Below, piece by piece: positions 1 to 8,563 of a DNA stretch of 64,000 bases. Source of the DNA: Micrococcus lylae NBRC 15355 (lineage in GTDB: Bacteria; Actinomycetota; Actinomycetes; Actinomycetales; Micrococcaceae). Made by a program: the position numbers and the translations under genes. The stretch lies in the NCBI RefSeq assembly GCF_001570885.1, contig NZ_BCSN01000007.1, positions 1 to 64,000 of the forward strand, written 5' to 3'. Below the pieces are notes generated by a model. The model did no database searches and was not told where the DNA came from. It was given only the letters and a program-made list of their open reading frames with translations. Each line of letters starts with the position of its first letter. Position 1 is the first letter of the stretch.

Positions 1-314
1 GCTAGCGGAGCCCTACGGGCCCAGGTCTCCCGGTCCCGCACTCCAGTCGACCCTCCGCCCCCGCTCTGCGACATTCGCCCACGGCAAATAGACCCCCGTG
101 TTTCGGAGCGTCTGTTGCTATGGCCCTGGATACGCCGTCGACTGGAGTTCCCTCGCCCGGCGGTTCGGACGATTCGGGAGGGGTGTCACTGCGCCTGAGT
201 TGATTAGCAGCTCGGTAGGCTTTCCATGCTGGAGGCTCACGCTGTGACCTCGTGCCGCCCACCGGCGTTGCGACGATGGGCAGGGCGCGGCCCCGCGTAC
301 CGGGGCCGGAGGCT
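1..314. other. stretch without a supported gene
   Basis: I see no convincing gene here. Open frames exist on the minus strand but are composition-driven and overlap the more protein-like frame at 315-629. Two 60-base lines (61-120 and 181-240) counted by hand are about 58-60% G+C, against about 72% in core genes of this window, so the segment is compositionally unlike its surroundings. Confidence 0.4.
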
Positions 315-629
315 CTAGGGCACGCCCTGGCCGGAGAAGGTACGCCACAGGGCATGGACCGTGGGGCCGATGACACGGTGCTCACGAGTCGCCCACAGGT
401 CTACAGGCACGTCCTCGCCGGGCAGGTGAACCCGATACGTACCGGAGGCGTCGCAGTGTGTGTGCGCGTGAATGGTGCCGTCCTGGCCGACCATGACTTC
501 GGCGTACATGTCGCCGTGGTGGGCGCGTCCAGTGTCCGCGAGGGGAGCGGGGTCCGTATCGGGGCGCGCGCCGATCTGCGCGAGGACGCGGGCGGCGTCG
601 TCCGTGTAGTAGCCGCCCATTGTCAGCAC
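315..629 (-). CDS. small hypothetical protein
   Basis: Frame of 104 codons beginning with GTG at 629; an ATG three codons in (620) is an alternative, with the G-rich stretch TAGGGGC upstream. The product is soluble, has no signal peptide or membrane segment, and has a natural amino-acid mix with two aspartate-rich stretches and a His/Thr patch (HAHTHCD). I do not recognise a family. It lies alone in a lower-G+C segment that ends at a tmRNA-like 3' sequence, so it may belong to an integrated element whose bulk lies left of the window. It could also be non-coding. Confidence 0.4.
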   Translation of the reverse strand: MLTMGGYYTDDAARVLAQIGARPDTDPAPLADTGRAHHGDMYAEVMVGQDGTIHAHTHCDASGTYRVHLPGEDVPVDLWATREHRVIGPTVHALWRTFSGQGVP

Positions 630-885
630 GCCCCTACAAGGACAGACGGGGTCGAAAGAAGAAAGAAGCCCGCCACCGTGAGCACCACCGATCTGGCGGT
701 GCGGGCGACGGGCTGGAGAATGCCGGGGAGGGTGCGGGTAGGCTGAGACATGACTTCACGCGCTTTCGTGGGGTCCACACCCCCCAGACGGTTGCCGCCG
801 TCGCGGGGGTCTTCTTCTGTCCACCGCCTGACCGGGACGGTCTGCGCCTCACATAATGCCTAGTCAACGCCGGATTGGGGGATAG
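630..885. other. intergenic stretch, no gene seen
   Basis: Open frames on both strands give Arg/Pro-rich translations without family resemblance. The only structure I see is at its right edge, the tmRNA-like tail (886-900) and the terminator (914-948). Confidence 0.4.
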
Positions 886-900
886 TCCCGCCGGCTCCAC
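886..900 (+). other. tmRNA/tRNA 3'-end-like sequence (candidate att site)
   Basis: The 15 bases TCCCGCCGGCTCCAC differ at one position from the common 3' end of bacterial tmRNA (TCCCGCCAGCTCCAC, followed by CA). No tmRNA body lies upstream: no matching 5' acceptor strand and no tag-peptide reading frame. A perfect intrinsic terminator follows 14 bases later. An isolated 3' end plus terminator is what integration into ssrA leaves at the far side of an island. This is inference from a short match. Confidence 0.35.
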
Positions 901-913
901 TCACCACCACGGG

Positions 914-948
914 AAGGCCCCGGAACCCTCACGGTTCCGGGGCCTTTT
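914..948 (+). terminator. intrinsic terminator, 14-bp stem
   Basis: Perfect inverted repeat: AAGGCCCCGGAACC (914-927), loop CTCAC, complement at 933-946, and a run of T through 948. It has the textbook form for rightward transcription, yet no rightward gene precedes it in the window. That fits a terminator inherited from a displaced ssrA 3' end. Confidence 0.8.
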
Positions 949-997
949 CACGTCCGTGGGCTCTGAACTGTGCAGGCACCGGTAGTAGCGTGGAGCC

Positions 998-1969
998 ATG
1001 AGCGACATGATCTACAACCGTCTCGGTTCCTCCGGCCTCCAGGTCTCCCAGTTCAGCTTCGGCTCCTGGGTGACCTTCGGCACCCAGGTCGACGTGGGAC
1101 TGGCCAGGGACCAGATGGCCGCCGCCAAGGAGGGCGGCGTCAACTTCTTCGACAACGCGGAGGTCTACGCCGGCGGCGAGTCGGAGACCATCATGGGCCG
1201 CGCCCTGTCCGAGCTCGGCTGGCAGCGCCACGAGTACGTCGTCTCCACCAAGCTGTTCTGGGGCATCCATGACGGCGTGGTGAACATGAAGAACACCCTG
1301 AACCGCAAGTACCTGATGCAGGGCATCGACGGCTCCCTCGAGCGCCTCGGCCTGGACTTCGTGGACCTCGTCTTCTGCCACCGCCCGGACCCGAACACTC
1401 CGATCGAGGAGACCGTCTGGGCCATGAGCGACATGATCAGCCAGGGCAAGGCCCTGTACTGGGGCACCTCCGAGTGGAGCGCGGACGAGATCCGCGCCGC
1501 CTGGAACATCGCCGAGCGCCACCACCTGCACAAGCCCGTCATGGAGCAGCCGCAGTACAACCTGCTGCACCGCACCAAGGTGGAGAAGGAGTTCGCCCGC
1601 CTCTACGAGGACATCGGCCTCGGCCTGACCACGTGGAGCCCGCTGGCCTCCGGCATCCTCTCCGGCAAGTACGTGGACGGCATCCCGGCCGGCTCCCGCG
1701 GCGCCCTGAAGGGCTACGACTTCGTGAAGGACTCGATCGCCGACGAGCAGATCACCGCGAAGATCCGTCAGCTCGTGGACCTGGCGAAGGAGCTCGACGT
1801 GACCGCCGCCCAGCTGGCCCTGGCCTGGACCGCGTCCAACCCGCACGTGTCCACCGTGATCCTCGGCGCCTCGACCGTGGACCAGGTCCAGGAGAACCTC
1901 GAGGCCCTCGACGTGATTGAGCTGGTGACCGACGAGGTGCGCGAGCGCCTGGAGACGATCTTCGTCTGA
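998..1969 (+). CDS. aldo/keto reductase, Kv-beta/YghZ type
   Basis: A 323-residue NADPH-dependent aldo/keto reductase of the AKR6 (potassium-channel beta subunit/YghZ) group, reducing aldehydes or ketones in the cytosol. The catalytic tetrad is visible: Asp52 and Tyr57 in FFDNAEVY, Lys85 in VSTKLFWG and His128 in VFCHRPD. The C-terminal cofactor region is present ([17 protein letters not shown]). Length matches the family. The ATG is preceded by GTGGAG. It stands as a single gene just after the terminator at 914-948. The physiological substrate cannot be read from sequence. Confidence 0.9.
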   Translation: MSDMIYNRLGSSGLQVSQFSFGSWVTFGTQVDVGLARDQMAAAKEGGVNFFDNAEVYAGGESETIMGRALSELGWQRHEYVVSTKLFWGIHDGVVNMKNTLNRKYLMQGIDGSLERLGLDFVDLVFCHRPDPNTPIEETVWAMSDMISQGKALYWGTSEWSADEIRAAWNIAERHHLHKPVMEQPQYNLLHRTKVEKEFARLYEDIGLGLTTWSPLASGILSGKYVDGIPAGSRGALKGYDFVKDSIADEQITAKIRQLVDLAKELDVTAAQLALAWTASNPHVSTVILGASTVDQVQENLEALDVIELVTDEVRERLETIFV

Positions 1970-2030
1970 GCGGCTGAGGTTCCGACCTGAGGCGGATGTC
2001 CAGCCGGTCCTCGGCGAGGAGACTGGAGCA

Positions 2031-2948
2031 GTGCTCGCCCTGTTCTCCCTCACCGAGGTCCCGCTGGTACGTTCCGTGTCCTTCGACCCGGACGTGCTCG
2101 TGAAGGTCAGCGGCGCGGACCGGATCGGCGGACTGCGCAGTGTGAACGTGCGTGAGGTGGATGTGCTCCACGACCTCCGCCCGGCCCAGGCCGAGGCCGT
2201 GATGGAGGCGGTCGGGGCCATGCTGAAGGACTCCCTGGCCCGCCGCGTCTGCCTCTGGCTTGCCGCCGTGGATTCCGTGGACCTGCCGCGTCTGCAGGAG
2301 CTGTTCGGTGAGGCTCTCGTCGTGGCGGGCCCGCTGTGCCCGGTGCCGGAGCAGTGGCGGCTGCGCCTGCCGGACGCCGTCGAGCTCGTGCCGATCGCCG
2401 TCAATCCCTCGACCCTGATGCGCTTGAAACTCGCCGGCACGGACGTCGAGCAGGCCTGGGCACGCCGTCACCTCGAGGGCCTGGACTCCGCCCGCCTGTC
2501 CGGCGCAGACTTACGGGTGCTCCGGGACGGCGGCGTGGACCTGCTCGAGCGCTCCGGCCTCTACCGGACCCTGCACTCGCCGGTCTTCTGGGCCTACACC
2601 GTGGTGATGGCCTACTCGCTGTGCCGGGCGCTGCCGGTGCTCTGGGTGCCGCACTTCCACGGCAACATCTGGGTGCTCTGGGGGATCGACGTGGTCACCG
2701 CCGTCCCGTACACCTGGGGAGTGGTGACGCTTGTGGCCGGCCGCACGTGGCGGTGGCGCCTGACCGGTCTGATCGTCACCCTGGTGACGCTGATGGCCCC
2801 GTACGTCTACTTCTGGAGCCACGGCCGCGGCTACCCGCCGATCGTGGATGTGATCATCGGGGTGCTCATCGCAGGCGCGGTGCTGCTGGAGGTCGGCCGC
2901 TGGCTGCGGGACCGCCGGGTGGCGGCTGCCGTGCGCGCCGCGCGCTGA
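2031..2948 (+). CDS. hypothetical membrane protein
   Basis: 305 residues beginning with GTG, with GAGGAG and GGAG upstream. The N-terminal 180 residues are soluble and mixed alpha/beta in character. The C-terminal part holds about four membrane spans (roughly residues 185-205, 212-235, 243-262 and 268-288) and ends in an Arg-rich tail. I recognise no family. Codon use resembles the neighbours, so it is probably native. Its start lies 61 bases after the reductase stop, so co-transcription is possible. It converges on the phosphatidyltransferase gene, 20 bases away. Confidence 0.7.
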   Translation: MLALFSLTEVPLVRSVSFDPDVLVKVSGADRIGGLRSVNVREVDVLHDLRPAQAEAVMEAVGAMLKDSLARRVCLWLAAVDSVDLPRLQELFGEALVVAGPLCPVPEQWRLRLPDAVELVPIAVNPSTLMRLKLAGTDVEQAWARRHLEGLDSARLSGADLRVLRDGGVDLLERSGLYRTLHSPVFWAYTVVMAYSLCRALPVLWVPHFHGNIWVLWGIDVVTAVPYTWGVVTLVAGRTWRWRLTGLIVTLVTLMAPYVYFWSHGRGYPPIVDVIIGVLIAGAVLLEVGRWLRDRRVAAAVRAAR

Positions 2949-2968
2949 CGCCCTCCGGCGTCTGCTGC

Positions 2969-3715
2969 TCAGGCGGCGGGCCCCTCATCGACCGGGTCGG
3001 TGGCCTTCGCCCCGCGGAGCGCACCGGCCACGGTCCGCCATACACAGGTGAGCAGGAACCAGGCTCCGGTGGCCCAGAACACCATGAACAGCCAGGTCGG
3101 CCGTACCGGGTGGATCGCCACGAGCCAGCCTGCGGAGATGGTCCAGGCACAGACCGCGAGGATGTTCAAGGCCATGAAGCGGCGCACACGGAACGGGTGG
3201 GTGTAGTGCGTCGGCACCAGGGTCAGCACTGCGAGCACAAGCGTCACCGCGATGTTCACCACGGCACCGGTCTGCATCACCCACAGGGCCACAGCCACGA
3301 TGTTCCACGCCGCCGGGAACCCGACGAAGTAGTAGTCCGCGGACTTCCACTCCTCGTTGGCGTAGCAGAACATCGAGGACACCAACACGACCACCAAGAG
3401 GATCATCGGCAGCGGTCCACCGCCCCACGGTAGGTGCAGGTACATGAACAGGGCGGGGATGAACGTCCAGGTCAGGTAGTCCACCACGATGTCCACGGTG
3501 CCGCCGTCGAACCACGGCACGTGCCGCTTCACGTCGGCTCTGCGCGCGAGGGTGCCGTCCACGGCGTCGACCGCCATGGCGACACAGAGCCAGAGCCACA
3601 TCATGGCGATTTCGCCCTGGATGAGCGCGAGGACCGCCAGGGCGGCGAACAGGAAGCCGGAGAGCGTGAAGGCGTGCACGCACCAGGCGAGGATGCGCTG
3701 AGCGGGAGAGTTCAC
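2969..3715 (-). CDS. pcs: CDP-alcohol phosphatidyltransferase, phosphatidylcholine-synthase-like
   Basis: Integral membrane enzyme of about 248 residues. The CDP-alcohol phosphatidyltransferase signature is complete: DAVDGTLAR, then FDGGTVDIVVD, giving the D-x2-D-G-x2-A-R...G-x3-D-x3-D pattern that binds metal and CDP-diacylglycerol. The following YLTWTFIPALFMY and YYFVGFPAAWN segments resemble phosphatidylcholine synthase, which joins choline to CDP-diacylglycerol. About seven or eight hydrophobic spans follow. I chose the GTG at 3715: frames further upstream run into the divergent dehydrogenase gene and have no membrane or family character. Substrate choice is inferred; another phosphatidyl acceptor is possible. 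Confidence 0.75.
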   Translation of the reverse strand: MNSPAQRILAWCVHAFTLSGFLFAALAVLALIQGEIAMMWLWLCVAMAVDAVDGTLARRADVKRHVPWFDGGTVDIVVDYLTWTFIPALFMYLHLPWGGGPLPMILLVVVLVSSMFCYANEEWKSADYYFVGFPAAWNIVAVALWVMQTGAVVNIAVTLVLAVLTLVPTHYTHPFRVRRFMALNILAVCAWTISAGWLVAIHPVRPTWLFMVFWATGAWFLLTCVWRTVAGALRGAKATDPVDEGPAA

Positions 3716-4001
3716 GGTGTGGCTCCTGTTCGGATCGAGGCGGGGCCTCCGGACGTAGACAGGCACTGATCGTAGACCCTGGGGCGGGAGGATCCGGGAC
3801 GGCGTCGGGCGCGCCGCCACAGGTCCTGCCCAGGTCGCCGCGCGGCCCCCGTCGGCTTTCATCTGCCTGCTTCCCGACGACGGCCGCCCGCATCCGCTCG
3901 ACGGCTCGCCGCGGTGCCGGAGGCGAGGGGTGTCCCGTGCCGGTCCGCCAGGAGCATGCTGGTGGTGTCCCCTCTTCACCGACCACGCCAGGAGGTTCCC
4001 C

Positions 4002-5087
4002 ATGAGCACCATGCGCGCCGCTCGCTTCCACGGACAGAAGGACATTCGCATCGACGAGATCGACACCCCCACCGCCGGCCCGGGGCAGGTGCTGGTGGAC
4101 GTCGCCTGGTGCGGCATCTGCGGCACGGACCTGCACGAGTACCTCGAGGGCCCGATCTTCGTCCCGCAGCCCGGCCACCCCCACCCGGTCACCGGGGAGG
4201 AGCCGCCGGTCACCATGGGCCACGAGTTCTCCGGCGTCGTCGCCGAGCTCGGCGAGGGCGTCACCGACCTCGAGGCCGGCGACCACGTGGTGATCGAGCC
4301 GTACATCATCCGTGAGGACGTGGACACCGGGCCGGAGTCGAAGACCTACCACCTGTCCCAGGACATGAACTTCATCGGCCTCGGCGGCCACGGCGGCGGC
4401 CTGGGGGAGAAGGTCGCCGTGGACCGCCGCTGGGTGCATCGGATCTCGAAGGACGTGCCGCTGGACCAGGCGGCGCTGATCGAGCCGCTGACCGTCGGCT
4501 TCCATGCCGTCGAGCGTTCCGGGGTGAAGGCCGGTGACGTCGCCCTGATCGGCGGCGCGGGCCCCATCGGCCTGCTCACAGCAGCGGTCCTGAAGGCCCA
4601 GGGCGTCACGGTCGTCATGTCGGAGCTGTCCGAGCTGCGCCGCAAGAAGGCGGTCGAGTCCGGCGTCGCGGACCACACCTTCGACCCGCGGGAGACCGAC
4701 GTCGTCGAGGAGGTCAAGAAGCTGACCGACGGCCGTGGAGCGGACGTCGCGTTCGAGTGCACCTCCGTCCAGGTCGTGCTCGACACGCTGATGGACGCGG
4801 TGAAGCCCCGTGGCGTGATCGTCATCGTCTCCATCTGGGGCCAGCGCTCGGACTTCGACATCCACAAGCTCGTGATGAAGGAGATCGACCTGCGCGGCAC
4901 CATCGCCTACGTGAACAACCACCCGGAGACCATCGAGCTCGTGGAGTCCGGCAAGATCGATCTCGCCCCGTTCATCACCGGCAAGATCGGTCTGGAGGGT
5001 CTGGTGGACGAGGGCTTCGACACCCTCATCCACCGCAACGAGACCGCGGTGAAGATCCTCGTCTCGCCCTCGGGCAAGGGGCTGTGA
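4002..5087 (+). CDS. zinc-dependent 2,3-butanediol dehydrogenase
   Basis: A 361-residue medium-chain zinc alcohol dehydrogenase closest in pattern to (R,R)-2,3-butanediol dehydrogenase, which interconverts acetoin and butanediol with NAD(H). Cys37, His74 and Glu75 (WCGICGTDLHEYLEGP and MGHEFSG) supply the catalytic zinc site. The HEYLEGPIF and GGHGGG segments are typical of the butanediol/threonine dehydrogenase branch, and a Rossmann GGAGPIGLL follows near residue 184. The ATG at 4002 has GGAGG eight bases upstream. An in-frame upstream extension lacks both ribosome site and homology. Threonine or sorbitol dehydrogenase activity cannot be excluded. Confidence 0.85.
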   Translation: MSTMRAARFHGQKDIRIDEIDTPTAGPGQVLVDVAWCGICGTDLHEYLEGPIFVPQPGHPHPVTGEEPPVTMGHEFSGVVAELGEGVTDLEAGDHVVIEPYIIREDVDTGPESKTYHLSQDMNFIGLGGHGGGLGEKVAVDRRWVHRISKDVPLDQAALIEPLTVGFHAVERSGVKAGDVALIGGAGPIGLLTAAVLKAQGVTVVMSELSELRRKKAVESGVADHTFDPRETDVVEEVKKLTDGRGADVAFECTSVQVVLDTLMDAVKPRGVIVIVSIWGQRSDFDIHKLVMKEIDLRGTIAYVNNHPETIELVESGKIDLAPFITGKIGLEGLVDEGFDTLIHRNETAVKILVSPSGKGL

Positions 5088-5208
5088 CCCCCGCTCGGAT
5101 CCCGTGATCCGGTCCTGAGGTGATCGGGGGCTCCTGGATGCAGTACGATCGTCCGACCTGTGACGCCTGTCACGGATTTCACTCGTCGCTCGCCCTTCAG
5201 GAGCCCCC

Positions 5209-6246
5209 ATGTCACCGTCCCACCGTCACGCGGGTCAGAAGGCCGCCGCCCCGCCGGGCCGCACGATCGGCGTCGGCACCGTGGTCTTCGCCCTCATCGC
5301 GGTCGTGTCCATTGCGGCCGCGTCCTTCTTCTCCGTCCGTGCCGCGGGCACGGACGACGACCTGCGCTCCAACCTGACCTACATCGCCCCGGCCGGCGTC
5401 GGCGGCGGCTGGGACTCCTTTGCGCGTGAGGGCCAGCAGGCCATGCGCAGCGAGGGCATCGTGAACAACGTGCAGGTGGTCAACATCCCGGGTGCCGGCG
5501 GCACCATCGGGCTGAGCAACTTCGTCACCAAGTCCGGTCAGGCGAACACGATCATGGCCACCGGCGCGGCCATGACCGGCGGCATCGCCACCAACGACTC
5601 CCAGTACACGCTCGAGGACGTGCGCCCGATCGCCCGCATAGCGGAGGACTACAACGCGTTCATCGTGAAGGCGGACGCCCCGTGGAACACCATGGAGGAG
5701 TTCGTCGAGGCCTGGAAGGCCGACCCGAAGGGCATGGTGTGGACCGGCGGCTCCGTCGGGTCCATCGACCACCTGGTGATCGCCCAGCTGGCCATCGACG
5801 TGGGCATCGACCCGAAGGACCTGACCTTCATTCCGAAGGCCGGCGGCGGCGAGTCGGTGCAGTCGCTGATGGCGGGCACCGCGGACATCGCGGTGACCGG
5901 CTTCAACGAGGTCGGCGACCAGATCGACGCCGGACGGGTGAAGGGGTTGGCCATCACCGCTCCGGAGCGCTTCGACGACTACCCGGACCTGCCGACCTTC
6001 AAGGACCTCGGCTACGCCGTGAACCTGGTGAACTGGCGCGGCATCGTGGCCGCCCCGGGCGTGTCGGACGAGGAGTTCGCCTCCCTCGAGCAGATCGTCA
6101 CCGAATCCCGTGACTCGGCCTCCTGGAAGGACTCCCTGGAGCGCAACCGCTGGGAGGACTCCTTCCTCACCGGCCCCGAGCTCATCGACTTCATCCGGGA
6201 GGACCAGACCAAGGCCCGCGAGCTCATGAAGGAGCTGGGACTGTGA
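5209..6246 (+). CDS. tctC: tripartite tricarboxylate transporter, substrate-binding protein
   Basis: 345 residues, TctC/Bug-family extracytoplasmic binding protein, first gene of a tctCBA operon. An N-terminal membrane anchor or uncleaved signal covers about residues 18-45, and no lipobox cysteine is seen. Bug-fold landmarks include APAGVGGGWDSFAR near the start of the mature domain, PGAGGTIGL, and the domain-closing segments around GGGESVQSLMAGTADIAVTG. It should capture a carboxylate (citrate, tartrate or a related acid; not readable here) for the TctAB membrane part. AGGAGC lies upstream of the ATG. Its stop overlaps the start of tctB. Confidence 0.88.
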   Translation: MSPSHRHAGQKAAAPPGRTIGVGTVVFALIAVVSIAAASFFSVRAAGTDDDLRSNLTYIAPAGVGGGWDSFAREGQQAMRSEGIVNNVQVVNIPGAGGTIGLSNFVTKSGQANTIMATGAAMTGGIATNDSQYTLEDVRPIARIAEDYNAFIVKADAPWNTMEEFVEAWKADPKGMVWTGGSVGSIDHLVIAQLAIDVGIDPKDLTFIPKAGGGESVQSLMAGTADIAVTGFNEVGDQIDAGRVKGLAITAPERFDDYPDLPTFKDLGYAVNLVNWRGIVAAPGVSDEEFASLEQIVTESRDSASWKDSLERNRWEDSFLTGPELIDFIREDQTKARELMKELGL

Positions 6247-6851
6247 GCATCCACCAGAAGACCGCTGCGCAGGCACCCGCCTCCGCGCGCACCGCACCCG
6301 AGCCGTCGGCAGGCTTCGGTCACGGCCGCTCGGGACTCGTCGTCCCGCTGATCCTCGCCGTCTTCAGCACCTACCTGCTGATCGGCGTGCTGACCATGGA
6401 GGTGCCGGAGGGCACGGACCCGCCGGGCCCGACCTTCTTCCCGACCATCGTGCTGGTGGCCGGCTACGTGATCGCCGTGCTGCTGGCGCTGCGGATCCTG
6501 AAGACCCCGGAGCCGGCGGAGCCGGCGACCTTCGGCGAGCACGACGACGTCTCGGCCGAGGAGCGCCGCGCCGCCGAGGAGGCCGCGGCCGTGCAGTATC
6601 CGACGTTCACCGACTGGCGCTGCGTCGCCTGGGCCGTCGGCGGATTCCTGGCCTTCGCCGCACTGCTGCAGTTCGCCGGCTGGATCCTGGCGGCCGCACT
6701 GCTGTTCTGGTGCGTGGCCCGGTCCATGGACTCCCGCACCCCGCTGCGTGACGTGGTGGTGGCGTTGACGGTGTCCTCGATCGTCTACCTGGCCTTCAGC
6801 GTCGCCCTGGGCCTGAACCTGCCCTCGGGCCTGATCGGAGGTGGCTTCTGA
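6243..6851 (+). CDS. tctB: tripartite tricarboxylate transporter, small membrane subunit
   Basis: 202 residues with four predicted membrane spans (about 30-50, 66-86, 132-150 and 158-185, with a charged Glu/Arg-rich loop near 90-120). Size and position between tctC and tctA identify it as TctB. It starts at GTG overlapping the tctC stop by four bases (GTGA) and ends with TGATG overlapping the tctA start, so the three proteins are translationally coupled. TctB is thought to stabilise the TctA channel. Confidence 0.85.
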   Translation: MSIHQKTAAQAPASARTAPEPSAGFGHGRSGLVVPLILAVFSTYLLIGVLTMEVPEGTDPPGPTFFPTIVLVAGYVIAVLLALRILKTPEPAEPATFGEHDDVSAEERRAAEEAAAVQYPTFTDWRCVAWAVGGFLAFAALLQFAGWILAAALLFWCVARSMDSRTPLRDVVVALTVSSIVYLAFSVALGLNLPSGLIGGGF

Positions 6852-8401
6852 TGGAGGCACTGTCCCTGCTCATGGAGGGCTTCGCCCACGCGTTCACCCC
6901 CATGAACCTCGTGTTCGTCCTCGTCGGATGCCTCCTCGGCACCGCGGTGGGCGTCCTGCCCGGCCTGGGCTCGTCCATGGCCGTGGCGCTGCTGCTGCCG
7001 ATGACGTTCGCCCTGGACCCGACCGCCGCGTTCATCATGTTCGCCGGCGTCTACTTCGGCGGCCTGTTCGGCGACTCGACCATGGCCATCCTCATGAACA
7101 CCCCGGGCCAGGCCTCGGCGATCGCCTCCACCTTCGAGGGGCACAAGATGGCCCGTGCCGGCCGCGCCCCGCAGGCGTTGGCCACCGCGGCGATCGGTGC
7201 GTTCATCGGTGGCATGGTCTCCTGTGTGCTGGTGGTCTTCCTGGCCCCGGCGCTGGCGGATTTGTCCGCGAACTTCGGCCCGGCCGAGTACTTCGCGCTG
7301 GCCCTGTTCGCCTTCGTGGCGACCTCCTCGGTGGTGGCGGACGACGTCCTGAAGGGCCTGCTGGCCCTCGTGCTGGGCCTGGGCATCGCCACGGTCGGCA
7401 TCGACTCGGTCTCCGGCGCGGAGCGCTTCTCCCTGGGCGTGCCGCAGCTGTTCGACGGCGTCTCCCTGGTGACCGTCACCGTCGCGCTGCTGGCCCTCGG
7501 CGAGGTCTTCCACGTGGCCTCCCGCATCCGCCGCGACCCCGCCGCCCGCTCGATCCCGTCCGCCGGTCGGCCGTTCCTGTCCGGCGCCGAGTTCCGCGAG
7601 GCGCTGCCGGCCTGGCTGCGCGGCACGGGCATCGGCCTGCCGTTCGGCGTGGTCCCGGTGGGCGGAGCGGACGTGCCCACGTTCATCGCGTACGGCGTGG
7701 AGAAGAACCTGGACAAGCGCCGCACGACCCCGATGTTCGGCAAGGGCGCGATCCGGGGCCTGGCCGCCCCCGAAGCCGCCGGCAACGCGACCACCGGCAC
7801 CGCCATGGGGGCCCTGCTCGCCCTGGGACTGCCGGTCTCGGCCACCGCGGCGATCATGCTGGCCGCCTTCCAGCAGTACGGTCTGCAGCCGGGCCCGCTG
7901 CTGTTCGAGCGTGCGCCGGACCTGGTCTGGGGCCTGCTGGCCTCGTTCTTCATCGCGATGATCGTGCTGCTGGTGCTGAACCTGCCGTTCGCCCCGCTGT
8001 GGGCCAAGCTGCTGCTGATCCCGAAGCCGTACCTGTTCGGCGGCATCGCGGTGTTCTGCGGCCTGGGCGTCTACGCCACGTCGGCGTCCACGTTCGACCT
8101 GTTCCTGCTGACCGGCCTGGGCTTCCTCGGATTCCTGATGCGCCGCTACGCGGTGCCGCTGGCGCCGCTGCTGATCGGCATGGTCCTCGGCCCGCTCGCC
8201 GAGACCTCGCTGCGCGACGCCCTGATGTCCTCCGGCGGCGACTACTCCGTCTTCGTCGACAGCGGCATCACGATCGCGGTCTACGTGCTGCTTGCGCTGG
8301 CCATCGGCATCTCGATCGTCGGCCGCGCCCGCGCCGCCCGCGCGGAGAAGACGGCCGCCGGGTCGGCCGTCGAGCACGAGGAGGTTCCGGCCGGACGCTG
8401 A
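6851..8401 (+). CDS. tctA: tripartite tricarboxylate transporter, large permease
   Basis: 516 residues, the 11-12-span TctA permease that drives cation-coupled carboxylate uptake. Family signatures are visible: GVLPGLGSSMAVALLLP near residues 34-50, GDSTMAILMNTPG, the paired second-half motif VGGADVPTFIAYGVEKNL, and PEAAGNATTGTAMGALLALGLP. Length is normal. It ends in a short Glu/Ala-rich cytoplasmic tail and is followed by a large nested hairpin at 8418-8489, likely the operon terminator. Confidence 0.92.
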   Translation: MEALSLLMEGFAHAFTPMNLVFVLVGCLLGTAVGVLPGLGSSMAVALLLPMTFALDPTAAFIMFAGVYFGGLFGDSTMAILMNTPGQASAIASTFEGHKMARAGRAPQALATAAIGAFIGGMVSCVLVVFLAPALADLSANFGPAEYFALALFAFVATSSVVADDVLKGLLALVLGLGIATVGIDSVSGAERFSLGVPQLFDGVSLVTVTVALLALGEVFHVASRIRRDPAARSIPSAGRPFLSGAEFREALPAWLRGTGIGLPFGVVPVGGADVPTFIAYGVEKNLDKRRTTPMFGKGAIRGLAAPEAAGNATTGTAMGALLALGLPVSATAAIMLAAFQQYGLQPGPLLFERAPDLVWGLLASFFIAMIVLLVLNLPFAPLWAKLLLIPKPYLFGGIAVFCGLGVYATSASTFDLFLLTGLGFLGFLMRRYAVPLAPLLIGMVLGPLAETSLRDALMSSGGDYSVFVDSGITIAVYVLLALAIGISIVGRARAARAEKTAAGSAVEHEEVPAGR

Positions 8402-8417
8402 CCGCCCCCCTTCCCGG

Positions 8418-8489
8418 CGACGGCCCCTCACCCGGCCCTGCCGGCCCACCCTCCGCGGTGGGCCGGCAGGCGGAGGCGAGGGGCCGTCG
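8418..8489 (+). terminator. nested double hairpin after tctCBA
   Basis: Two perfect inverted repeats sit one inside the other. The outer arms are 12 bp (CGACGGCCCCTC at 8418-8429, complement at 8478-8489). The inner arms are 13 bp (CTGCCGGCCCACC at 8438-8450, complement at 8457-8469) with a six-base loop. There is no T-run, as is common for actinobacterial terminators. Confidence 0.65.
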
Positions 8490-8563
8490 TCGTGCCCTGG
8501 CACCGGTAGAGTCCTGCCGGAGGGCCGCCACCGGGGTGCCCCCGGCGTGGAAAGGCTCCTGGC

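Noticed and set aside
2-385. Minus-strand open frame of 127 codons at the left end
   Set aside because: It overlaps the more protein-like frame at 315-629, and its Pro/Arg/Gly-rich translation has no recognisable features.
886-900. A complete tmRNA gene ending here
   Set aside because: The matching 5' acceptor strand and a tag-peptide frame are missing within the preceding 400 bases, and the T-loop part diverges.
2985-5210. Minus-strand open frame of 741 codons
   Set aside because: It is antisense to the butanediol dehydrogenase and out of frame with the phosphatidyltransferase, whose motifs are clear; no protein-like content.
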